From positions 1-11,962 of the forward strand of contig MGSU01000106.1 of assembly GCA_001799195.1 (NCBI GenBank): a stretch of DNA of 11,962 nt, in the 5' to 3' direction. Origin of the DNA: Deltaproteobacteria bacterium RIFOXYA12_FULL_61_11. GTDB taxonomy: Bacteria > Bdellovibrionota_F > JAHFAK01 > YA12-FULL-61-11. Position numbers and translations under genes: made by a program. Below are positions 5,440-11,962 of the stretch, in pieces (within the stretch, counting starts at the first letter, position 1; each line of letters begins with the position of its first letter). A model generated the notes under the pieces. The model ran no database searches, was not told the DNA's origin, and saw only the letters and a program-made list of their open reading frames with translations.

Positions 5440-8043
5440 GTGACCATGCGTTTCAGGCTCAATGGTGCAGAGGTCGAGTATTCCGGTCCTGCCGACCGGA
5501 CCCTCTTGGTCTTCCTGCGCGAAGAACGCGGTCTGCGCAGCCTCAAGAACGGTTGTTCCGAGGGGGCCTGTGGTTGCTGTACGGTCCAGCTCGGAGCCCG
5601 CGCGGTCCTGGCCTGTCGTACCCCTATGAACCGGGTCGACGGCCGAGAAGTGCGGACGCTGGAAGGTTTTACGGAGCGGCAACGGGCTGTCTTCGCCCGG
5701 GCTTTTCTCCTGACGGGAGGGGTGCAGTGCGGTTTCTGCACGCCGGGTATCGTGGTCAGGGTCAAGGTGCTGCTGGACCACCATCCTGATCCTCGGCCCG
5801 AGGAGGTGCGAGAGGCCCTCGCTCCTCATCTGTGCCGTTGCACCGGGTACGTCAAGATCGTCGAGGCCGCGCTCCTGGCTGCCCGCTTGCTGCGCGAAGG
5901 CGGGGACTTGCCCGAGGTGAGCGCCGAGGGTTTCATCGGGATCTTCTTGCCGAGGTACCAGGGCGAAGCCCTCGTCCTGGGTGAGCGAGCCTTCGTTCGC
6001 GATCTCAAGGTGCCGGGGATGCTCCACGGTGCGTTGCGTCTCGCCGATCACCCGCGCGCCGTGGTCCGACAGCTCCGCCTTTCCCCGGCTTTCACCGTCG
6101 AAGGGGTTCGCCGCATCTTCACCGCTCAGGACGTTCCCGGCGAGCGTTTGGTAGGGTCGATCGTCCGCGATTGGCCGGTCTTCGTGGCCGAAGGTGAGCT
6201 CACCCGTTGTGTTGGCGATGTCCTGGCTGGGGTCGTGGCGACCAGCGAGGAAGCGGCGCGGCGAGCCGCGGCGGCCATCGAAGTGGAGTACGAGGTCCTC
6301 CCGCCTGTGAGCGACGTCGAAACGGCGCTGGGGTCCGAGGCTCCGGTCCTGCACCTCGGCGGCAACCTGCTCTACGACCACGAGCTGGTCCGGGGCAGGC
6401 CCGAAGAGGCTCTGGAGGCCTCGGCCCATGTCGCCCGCGGGGTCTATCACACGCAACGGGTCGAGCACGCCTTCCTCGAACCCGAGGCAAGTCTCGCCGT
6501 GCCGGCTGCGAGCGGCTCGCCCCATCGCCTGACCGTGCATTCGCAGAGTCAGGGGGTGTATGAAGACCGCGCCGCGTTGGCCCGGCTGTTGGACCTACCC
6601 GAGCACCTGCTCAACGTGATCCAGGTCCCGGCGGGGGGGGCCTTCGGCGGCAAGGAGGACCTCACCGTGCAGGCCCATGCCGCGCTCTATGCCTTGCTCC
6701 TCCATGAACCGGTGATGGTCGCGCTCTCCCGCGAAGAATCGCTGCGCGTGCATCCCAAGCGCCACCCCATGACCCTCCGGTATGCTCTCGGTTGTGACGA
6801 TCGGGGTCGGTTGACCGCACTCGTCGCCGACATCCTTGCGGACACCGGGGCGTACGCCTCGGTCGGCATGAAGGTGGTCGAGCGCGCGCTCGGGCACTCC
6901 GCCGGGGCCTATGTCGTTCCCAACGTGCGGGTACGCGGCCGCGCGGTCTACACCAACAACCTCCCCTGTGGCGCCATGCGCGGTTTCGGGGTGCCGCAGG
7001 TCACCTTCGCCGTGGAAGGTTGTATCGACGAGTTGTGCGCCCAAGGCGGTTTTGACCGCTGGCAGTTCCGCTACGACAATGCGATTCGGGACGGCGAGCG
7101 CACCATCACCGGGCAGCGTCTCGACGCGGGTGTCGGACTGCGAAGAACGCTCGAGGCGGTGCGCGAGGACTTCACCTCGGCACGGTATGCGGGTATCGCC
7201 TGTGGCCTCAAGAACGTCGGCGTGGGTAACGGCAAGCCGGACATCGGCCGTTGCAAACTCTCGATCGTCGCTCCGGGCCGCGTGGTCCTGCATCATGGGT
7301 GGAGCGAGATGGGCCAGGGGCTCTCCACGGTCGCGATCCAGGCCCTGTGCCAAGAAACCGGGCTGAGCCCCTCGCAGTGCGAGGTCCGAGTCGAGACGGC
7401 CGAGGAGGTCAGAGCCGGGATGACGACCTCCTCGCGGGGTACCTCGCTGCTCGGTCATGGAATCATCGCCGCGAGCAAGTTCCTCTCCGCCGATCTTGCA
7501 CGGTATCCGCTGGCCGAGCTGGTCGGTCGGGAGTATCGCGGCGAGTGGGCTTGCGAGGACACTACCGCTCCGGAGGATGAGACCGACGAGCCGGTGACCC
7601 ACTATTCCTATGGGTATGCCACGCAGGTCGTCCTGCTCGACGACGAGGGGCGGATCGGACGAGTCCTGGCCGCCCACGATGTCGGGAGGGTGATCAACCC
7701 GGTGCAGCTCGAGGGCCAGCTCGAGGGCTCGATCCACATGGGTCTGGGGTATGCGCTCAGTGAGGAGCTCCGACTCGAGCAGAGTCGCCTAGTCTCGGAT
7801 AAGCTGGGGCGCTGCGGTGTGTTGCGGGCTTGGCAGATGCCGGCGGTCGAGGTGCGCCTCCTCGAGGTACCCGATCCCCGTGGGCCGTTCGGAGCGAAGG
7901 GTGTCGGGGAGATCGGGGTGGTACCCACGGCCGCTGCCGTGGCCTCTGCCTTGCGAGCCTATGACGGTATCCAACGCACGACGCTGCCCATCGCCGAGGA
8001 CCGTCTACCGCAGCGACAGCGTCTTCAATCGGGCAGGTTGTAA
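5440..8043 (+). CDS. Selenium-dependent xanthine dehydrogenase-type molybdenum hydroxylase (fused Fe-S/Mo protein)
   Basis: This protein of up to 867 residues fuses two parts of the xanthine oxidase family. Residues 1-90 are a plant-type ferredoxin domain with CSEGACGCC and a later Cys (Cys39, 44, 47, 59). Residues 90-150 hold the second [2Fe-2S] cluster, CGFC (97, 100) and CRC (132, 134). No FAD domain follows; the chain goes straight into the molybdopterin part, with GGAFGGKEDL, AMRGFGVPQ, GWSEMGQGL and, near the end, GAKGVGEIG, whose Glu824 matches the catalytic glutamate of xanthine oxidase. This layout and the YgeY neighbour fit the TIGR03311 and E. coli XdhD group, thought to carry a labile selenium atom on the Mo cofactor, not selenocysteine: no in-frame TGA is present. 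The substrate is probably a purine or other N-heterocycle. The start is GTG 5440 (AAGGA seven bases upstream) or ATG 5446 (GAGG five bases upstream). An FAD partner must be encoded elsewhere. Its end overlaps the convergent metalloprotease gene. Confidence 0.9.
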   Translation: MTMRFRLNGAEVEYSGPADRTLLVFLREERGLRSLKNGCSEGACGCCTVQLGARAVLACRTPMNRVDGREVRTLEGFTERQRAVFARAFLLTGGVQCGFCTPGIVVRVKVLLDHHPDPRPEEVREALAPHLCRCTGYVKIVEAALLAARLLREGGDLPEVSAEGFIGIFLPRYQGEALVLGERAFVRDLKVPGMLHGALRLADHPRAVVRQLRLSPAFTVEGVRRIFTAQDVPGERLVGSIVRDWPVFVAEGELTRCVGDVLAGVVATSEEAARRAAAAIEVEYEVLPPVSDVETALGSEAPVLHLGGNLLYDHELVRGRPEEALEASAHVARGVYHTQRVEHAFLEPEASLAVPAASGSPHRLTVHSQSQGVYEDRAALARLLDLPEHLLNVIQVPAGGAFGGKEDLTVQAHAALYALLLHEPVMVALSREESLRVHPKRHPMTLRYALGCDDRGRLTALVADILADTGAYASVGMKVVERALGHSAGAYVVPNVRVRGRAVYTNNLPCGAMRGFGVPQVTFAVEGCIDELCAQGGFDRWQFRYDNAIRDGERTITGQRLDAGVGLRRTLEAVREDFTSARYAGIACGLKNVGVGNGKPDIGRCKLSIVAPGRVVLHHGWSEMGQGLSTVAIQALCQETGLSPSQCEVRVETAEEVRAGMTTSSRGTSLLGHGIIAASKFLSADLARYPLAELVGREYRGEWACEDTTAPEDETDEPVTHYSYGYATQVVLLDDEGRIGRVLAAHDVGRVINPVQLEGQLEGSIHMGLGYALSEELRLEQSRLVSDKLGRCGVLRAWQMPAVEVRLLEVPDPRGPFGAKGVGEIGVVPTAAAVASALRAYDGIQRTTLPIAEDRLPQRQRLQSGRL

Positions 8044-8957
8044 CGCCAGGAGGGATCCGGTTCTTCGAAGGCCGGGGCCGGCCCGATCAATTCGTCGAGT
8101 CGCAGCAGGGCCTCCTCGGGTTGCTCGAAAGCCGTGGGCAGGTTCGAGGACGTCAGCGTGGTCAGGGTGTGGTCGATGTGTTCCGCGGAGAAGACTCCCT
8201 TGTTGTAGCGGTCGGGAGAGGTTCCGTCCAAGAAGGTGTGCAGCAGGTACCACATGGCCGGGTCCGAGCGGCGCAAACGACTGTCCTGGTCGTGGTAGGC
8301 GGCCAGGGACTCGGCGAAGTACTCGAGTTCATTGGTATTGGCATACTCGCTGACCGGATTCCCCAGAGCTCGACCTTCCTGGTGAGCGGCGTAGAGGTCG
8401 CCGATCCCGCCATTGCGCGAGAAATAGGTTCCCCAGCCGAAGCCATAGGTTTCCAACAGATCGTCGAGGGCATGGGCGGCCTCGTGCACGACCGGGTTCT
8501 CGACCTGATAATAGAGGATAAGGCTGTGATCCTGGGGTTGGTAAAAACCGTTGACCTTGGTGAGCAGGCTCCGGCAGGCGGCCAGGACCTCTCCGCGGGC
8601 AAAGACCTCGTTGCCCGGGAAGGCGTGGACCGCGAGTTTGTGCAGGGGAGCGCCGAGCGAGCGGAGGTACGCGGTCATGGGCTCGTCGAAGACGAGGAAG
8701 AAACGCTCTTCGAGCGTGGCGCGACGAGTGGTCGAGATAGGTCCGTAGAGGTGCAGCGGGACCTCGAGCCAGGGACGCGAGAGCACGCTCTCGACATGAT
8801 CCTCGCCGGTCGCGGCAGCTCGGAGGAAGGTCCGGGTCGTGGAGTAGCAGGTATCGACGACCTCGTCTTGATCGTCCAGACAAGCGCCGGTGCCCACGAA
8901 AGCCAAAACCAAGAAGGGGAGGGCGGTGATGAGGGGAAAGAACCTTGACCACACCAT
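8025..8957 (-). CDS. Putative secreted zinc metalloprotease (HExxH) lipoprotein
   Basis: With the start at 8957 (GAGG eight bases upstream) the product has 310 residues. An in-frame ATG at 9086 would put 43 residues before the signal peptide, so I reject it. Residues 1-25 form a signal peptide (MVWSRFFPLITALPFLVLAF) ending TGAC; Cys26 may be lipidated, though Thr at -3 is unusual. The catalytic motif is HEAAH at 158-162, followed by NELEYFAESLAAYH at 209-222, where Glu212 or Glu216 would be the third zinc ligand. HExxH followed by an ExxAE motif resembles the anthrax lethal factor-like (ATLF) and related gluzincin families, usually secreted proteases; I infer that relation from the motifs alone. 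The substrate is unknown. Its 3' end overlaps the convergent hydroxylase gene by 19 bp. It has no cotranscribed partner in the window. Confidence 0.8.
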   Translation of the reverse strand: MVWSRFFPLITALPFLVLAFVGTGACLDDQDEVVDTCYSTTRTFLRAAATGEDHVESVLSRPWLEVPLHLYGPISTTRRATLEERFFLVFDEPMTAYLRSLGAPLHKLAVHAFPGNEVFARGEVLAACRSLLTKVNGFYQPQDHSLILYYQVENPVVHEAAHALDDLLETYGFGWGTYFSRNGGIGDLYAAHQEGRALGNPVSEYANTNELEYFAESLAAYHDQDSRLRRSDPAMWYLLHTFLDGTSPDRYNKGVFSAEHIDHTLTTLTSSNLPTAFEQPEEALLRLDELIGPAPAFEEPDPSWRYNLPD

Positions 8958-9188
8958 GGTATCGACCTCAAACGTTACCCTTCCTAAGGTAAGAAACCCA
9001 TGCGGTTCACGGGATCCTCCACGAATTGCGGGCGAAGACAACGGGGCAAGCAATGTGCCGCATATAACAATCTGGTATTCCTTCAATAATCCGCGTCATG
9101 GTGGTGCCAACAGCGCACCGTGGTGCCGGCGAGGCACCTGCGATACGAGCCGATCGAGAGCGAGCCGTCGGCGGGAAGAAAGGTCTGT

Positions 9189-9521
9189 TCAGCCGCCGCG
9201 CACGTAGTGCGGCATGATCTCGGGGATGACCAGGGACAGTTCGACCAAGCCCTGATACTGGCCGTCCTGGAACCAGGGGGCTTGATAGATCAGCGTCCGT
9301 ACGCCCTTTTTCTCGATGGTGTAGACATTGGTCCGGCCGCTCTCCAAGAGGTCGCGCAGCTTGCCGCGAGCCGGTTCGGGGTGGCAATCGAGGATGGTGG
9401 TACCCAGCAGGTGACGGCCCCCCTCTTGCTAAGCAGCACGGTCGTTCATCGCCACGAGGATCCCCTCGCGGTCACACACCTCGATCGAAGCGGGAAATTC
9501 CTTCACCCAGCGGTTGTCCAT
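9189..9521 (-). pseudogene. Small PAS-domain protein interrupted by an in-frame TAG
   Basis: Read on the minus strand, an ATG at 9519-9521 with AGGAG upstream opens a frame of 110 codons ending in TGA at 9189-9191, with one interruption: codon 31 is TAG (9429-9431). The protein on both sides belongs to one PAS-fold family. Before the TAG is EVCDREGILVAMNDRAA; after it come LDCHPEPARGKL, NVYTIEKKGVRTLIYQAPW and GLVELSLVIPEIMPHYVRGG, all typical of a compact ~110-residue PAS protein found in many anaerobes. Compared with my memory of that family, about three residues are also missing at the TAG site, so a small in-frame deletion that created a stop is the simplest reading. Amber readthrough is possible but unsupported. 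The usual role of such a stand-alone PAS is small-molecule or redox sensing. The start lies eleven bases beyond the stop of the truncated RhuM gene. Confidence 0.75.
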
Positions 9522-9532
9522 GGGAGGGCTCC

Positions 9533-9847
9533 TTAGCCAACGGAAATAATGGCATCAAGATTGTAAAAATCGACCGTGCGCGCTACCTGCCGCGGGCCTA
9601 CCGTTTGAACTGTCTGGAATTTCCGGATAGTTGCCTCCCGCTGGAGTTCCCCCGACTCATAGACGTTTCGCACATGCTCTCTGCTGGTCTGCACATCCAC
9701 GGCGAAGAGTTCAGCCATCAGCTTCTGCGTCAGCCAGATGGTCTCGTCCTCGTAGCGGGCCTCGATGCTCTTTTCGCCAGCCTGGGCGGTGAACATGAGA
9801 AATTCCGTCGTCCTGTTGCGGATGAGCTTGGTAGTGTCTTCCGTCAT
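9533..9847 (-). pseudogene. N-terminal fragment of a RhuM-family protein
   Basis: The 104 codons match the start of RhuM-family proteins, usually about 330 residues: FTAQAGEKSIEARYEDETIW, LTQKLMAELFAVDVQTSREH (a helix-turn-helix-like segment), VRNVYESGELQREATIRKFQ and FYNLDAIISVG. Intact members continue with Y-R-V; here the next codon is TAA, and the TAAGGAG that follows already supplies the ribosome site of the PAS gene. So the last two thirds of the gene are gone and the breakpoint lies at about 9533-9536. RhuM proteins occur in pathogenicity and defence islands; their biochemical role is unclear. The start is 12 bp after the helicase stop, so the piece is cotranscribed with it. It may still be translated as a short DNA-binding-like fragment. 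Confidence 0.8.
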
Positions 9848-9859
9848 GGTGTTACTGTG

Positions 9860-11755
9860 TTAGTTCATCTTATCAAGAAATCGAGAGGGGATTTGGCTCT
9901 TGTTCTCACCCCATGGCATTAGTCGATTCTGGGGATAGGTGATGTAAATCCAACGCCTCGATCTGGTTAGAGCTACAAATGCGCTGTTTAGCTCTTCCTC
10001 AAGTTCTTTCGGGCTGCGGGCGCGATAATCTGGGAACACCCCTTCACACATGCCTATCAGGAAAACGATGTCTTTTTCTAAGCCTTTCATCGTATGAACG
10101 GTACTCAAAGTTAACCCAGAGGGATTAAATTCCTCCGCAAGTTGCCCCAACGCCATAGCATTACGGAATGCAGAAAGCGACTCCCCAAGTCCCTTTTGTC
10201 TGAAGGTTGTCCAACACTTCTTAAAATCGCCTAATTCTTGAAGAGAACGTTCTAGTTCTCTAGTTTTATCAAAATCTTGCGTTGCCACGAGAGCTTCTAC
10301 TAGCTTTTTAAAATCGGACACCAATTTTGGTATGTTAGGTTGCTCCAAGTCGAGTTGCTGAATAGCATCCAAAAGGTTTGCCTGTATCTCAGGGAAAGGA
10401 ACATCGGCATTTCTTACTGAGTTAGCAAACAAATTCAGCAGCCCAGGTCCACCCCAACGGGGTGGTGGTGAAATTTTCAGAGCCGCGCAAAGCTTCTTTC
10501 CGTCTACCCAGTCTTTAGGGTTGAGTTTCAGGCGGATTGCTAAATCAAGTATCTTACCAAAGAGGGAGGATGGCTCCACTTGGCGTTCACCCTTATTAAG
10601 TGTGAACGGAATCTGATGCTCCTTCAGTTTATCTTCCAACGCCCGGAAGACAAATCGGTTACGGGCAATAACAACCATGTTTTTCAAGGTTATTTCTCCC
10701 TTAATTTCAGAGCTGTTTTTTTCAATTAGCAATGTGCGAATTTGACTAGATATCCACTCAGCTTCCGCATCTTCATCCTGAAAATTTTTAATTTCCATAC
10801 GTCCAGAAAGCGCAGAATCTTTTTCAGCGGGTATCTGTGATCCTGGCTTCAGTTTGTTGGCAAGGTGAATTACCGCTTGCGAACTCCTGTAGTTTTCTTT
10901 TAGTTCATGTTTTTTTGGCTTGAAATCAACAACAAACTCATCGCAAAGAAAACGGGTGGAGGAACCATTGAATCCGTAAATCATCTGATCGGGAGCGCCG
11001 ACCATCATGACACTCTTGAGTTCCTCCGCACATAGAGCTTTGATGAACTCATACTGCGCCCTGTTCAAGTCCTGCGCTTCGTCCACGCAAAGATGTTTGT
11101 ACTTAGCGCGGTAAATCTGGCCGCACCAAGGCTGTTGAAGAAGTATGCGGTGTGCGTAAACTAAAATATCGTCGAAATCGATGCCGCCACCTTGGAGTAA
11201 AGCATCTTGGTAAGCCTGGTAAATGCCCCAGAAATTAGCATCATTGTACTTTTCCAAGGCATCCGTTTCAGCCAACAGTTCTCTTTTGACTACAGAGAAT
11301 TGGTCCAAGTAGTTATGGATGATTTTTTCGCGCTCTTTTGTATCGCGTTCGTTCGGAACATTCAGCAATGCGTCAATGTCTATTACGCTATCTCGTAACG
11401 AATGCAAAAAAACTGTCTTGCGATCCTGGTCGCGTTCGTAAATGTGCAATTCGGTTGGCAGGCCAATCGTGTGGCCATATTGACTGAGAATCCGTTGAGC
11501 CACTGTGTGGATCGTGCCAATCCAGCACCGCTGTTCAATTTCTTCGATGTCAGCCAAGCGGGCTTGCATTTCTTCCGCAGCTTTGTTGGTGAAGGTCAAC
11601 GCAATGATGCCATCTTTGCGAGTGTTTTTTAGGATGTGGCGGATTCGTTCGGTCAAAACGCGAGTTTTTCCAGAGCCAGCCGATGCGAGGACTTGCAATG
11701 GCTGACCAATGGGGGCATTGACAATAGCAGATTGAGCGGGAGATAAGTTGATCAT
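9860..11755 (-). CDS. UvrD/Rep-family (SF1A) DNA helicase, probably the helicase of a Gabija-like pair
   Basis: The 631-residue product has the full set of SF1A helicase motifs: Q motif LSPAQSAIVNAP (4-15), Walker A ASAGSGKT (24-31), motif Ia ALTFTNKAAEEM (52-63), motif II DEAQ (225-228), motif III VGAPDQMIYGF (252-262), motif IV ENYRSSQAVI, motif V STVHTMKGLE (from 551) and motif VI ALTRSRRW (596-603). It translocates or unwinds DNA with ATP. Motif III has Ala-Pro-Asp where UvrD/PcrA have Gly-Asp-x-Asp. It is shorter than UvrD (about 720). Its ATG overlaps the stop of an upstream gene as ATGA, and GAGGA lies eight bases before. That arrangement, the length and the low GC recall GajB of Gabija systems or the helicase beside class 2 OLD nucleases; this subfamily call is inference. 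The A+T-rich composition contrasts strongly with the left part, a sign of transfer. The reading frame is intact. Confidence 0.88.
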   Translation of the reverse strand: MINLSPAQSAIVNAPIGQPLQVLASAGSGKTRVLTERIRHILKNTRKDGIIALTFTNKAAEEMQARLADIEEIEQRCWIGTIHTVAQRILSQYGHTIGLPTELHIYERDQDRKTVFLHSLRDSVIDIDALLNVPNERDTKEREKIIHNYLDQFSVVKRELLAETDALEKYNDANFWGIYQAYQDALLQGGGIDFDDILVYAHRILLQQPWCGQIYRAKYKHLCVDEAQDLNRAQYEFIKALCAEELKSVMMVGAPDQMIYGFNGSSTRFLCDEFVVDFKPKKHELKENYRSSQAVIHLANKLKPGSQIPAEKDSALSGRMEIKNFQDEDAEAEWISSQIRTLLIEKNSSEIKGEITLKNMVVIARNRFVFRALEDKLKEHQIPFTLNKGERQVEPSSLFGKILDLAIRLKLNPKDWVDGKKLCAALKISPPPRWGGPGLLNLFANSVRNADVPFPEIQANLLDAIQQLDLEQPNIPKLVSDFKKLVEALVATQDFDKTRELERSLQELGDFKKCWTTFRQKGLGESLSAFRNAMALGQLAEEFNPSGLTLSTVHTMKGLEKDIVFLIGMCEGVFPDYRARSPKELEEELNSAFVALTRSRRWIYITYPQNRLMPWGENKSQIPSRFLDKMN

Positions 11756-11907
11756 AGTTTCAGTCCTCTTTTTATTTTCTCGAAAAACTCAATAATCTTG
11801 GGTGGGAATACGATCTTGTCGAGTTCGCATAATTTGGAGGCAACTGCAGGGGAGTATTTTGGCTTGCTCTTATCACCGATTTTCGCGCTATCAAATAGCA
11901 AACAACA
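11752..11907 (-). pseudogene. C-terminal fragment of the gene upstream of the helicase, OLD/GajA-like
   Basis: The minus-strand frame ends in TGA at 11752-11754, overlapping the helicase ATG as ATGA. It is open for 51 codons back to 11907, then meets TGA at 11908-11910. The residues include LLFDSAKIGDKSK, SPAVASKL and FPPKIIEFFEKIKRGLKL, which resemble the basic, helical tail of OLD-family ATPase/TOPRIM nucleases; the match is weak and mainly contextual. Only the tail of such a protein (500 residues or more) is here, and the frame is broken. Base composition changes near 11900, so the break may be a deletion or insertion boundary. A TTG at about 11893-11895 with GAGG nine bases before could start a 49-residue product, but I consider a remnant more likely. 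Confidence 0.5.
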
Positions 11908-11962
11908 TCACCTCAGCACGCAGAGGGGTACCATTCGCAGGTGATTGACCTTCCTATGGTTT

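Noticed and set aside
6633-6640. Run of eight G in the hydroxylase gene as a possible phase-variation site
   Set aside because: It encodes part of the conserved GGAFGGKE motif, the frame is intact, and such runs are expected in this base composition.
5344-7737. Two long minus-strand frames (5344-6540, 6595-7737)
   Set aside because: They are antisense shadows typical of high-GC coding DNA; the plus strand carries the complete molybdenum hydroxylase.
9120-9536. 138-codon plus-strand frame that is uninterrupted where the PAS gene has a stop
   Set aside because: The minus strand has clear PAS-family sequence on both sides of the TAG; the plus-strand product resembles nothing I know.
11908-11910. 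TGA as a selenocysteine codon in the gene before the helicase
   Set aside because: Residues upstream of it do not look like the same protein, no hairpin element is evident, and the composition changes here, so a broken gene is the simpler reading.

Overview
The window is high-GC bacterial DNA (about two thirds G+C over most of its length) with a lower-GC tract (lines sampled at about 42-45%) from roughly 9.9 kb to near the right edge. GTG starts, GGAGG-type ribosome sites, several lipoprotein-like precursors and a selenium-type molybdenum hydroxylase cassette suggest a Gram-negative anaerobe or facultative anaerobe, perhaps of the Myxococcota/Desulfobacterota kind. The lineage is an inference; no rRNA or tRNA gene is present to test it.

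Left part (1-2431, minus strand): two exported-protein genes. The first to be transcribed (2431 to 1697) encodes a small cysteine- and tryptophan-rich protein made of four exact 46-residue tandem repeats (138 bp each) behind a signal peptide. I do not recognise the repeat family. Downstream, a GTG-started lipoprotein (1519 to beyond base 1) has a clear LSGC lipobox and a DUF1566/Lcl-C-like domain near its truncated end. Starting with GTG and running off the edge, it is easily missed by simple ORF calling.

Middle part (2618-8043): metabolic genes. A minus-strand family III CoA-transferase/alpha-methylacyl-CoA racemase-like gene is divergent, across 372 bp, from a plus-strand pair: an M20 hydrolase of the YgeY type, then, 53 bp on, a fused [2Fe-2S]/molybdopterin protein of the selenium-dependent xanthine dehydrogenase type. 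YgeY with this kind of hydroxylase is the hallmark of selenium-dependent molybdenum hydroxylase loci, which act on purines or other N-heterocycles. The FAD subunit and the selenium-cofactor genes are not in the window.

Right part (8025-11962, all minus strand): a putative secreted HExxH zinc metalloprotease lipoprotein whose 3' end overlaps the hydroxylase gene by 19 bp; a small PAS-domain gene broken by an in-frame TAG; the N-terminal third of a RhuM-family gene; an intact UvrD/Rep-like helicase; and the C-terminal 51 codons of an upstream gene overlapping the helicase by ATGA. The last two look like the end of a Gabija/class 2 OLD nuclease-helicase pair. The low GC, RhuM fragment and broken neighbours mark this as an acquired and decaying defence-island segment. 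The most unusual items are the 46-residue repeat protein, the TAG-interrupted PAS gene and the damaged nuclease-helicase locus.
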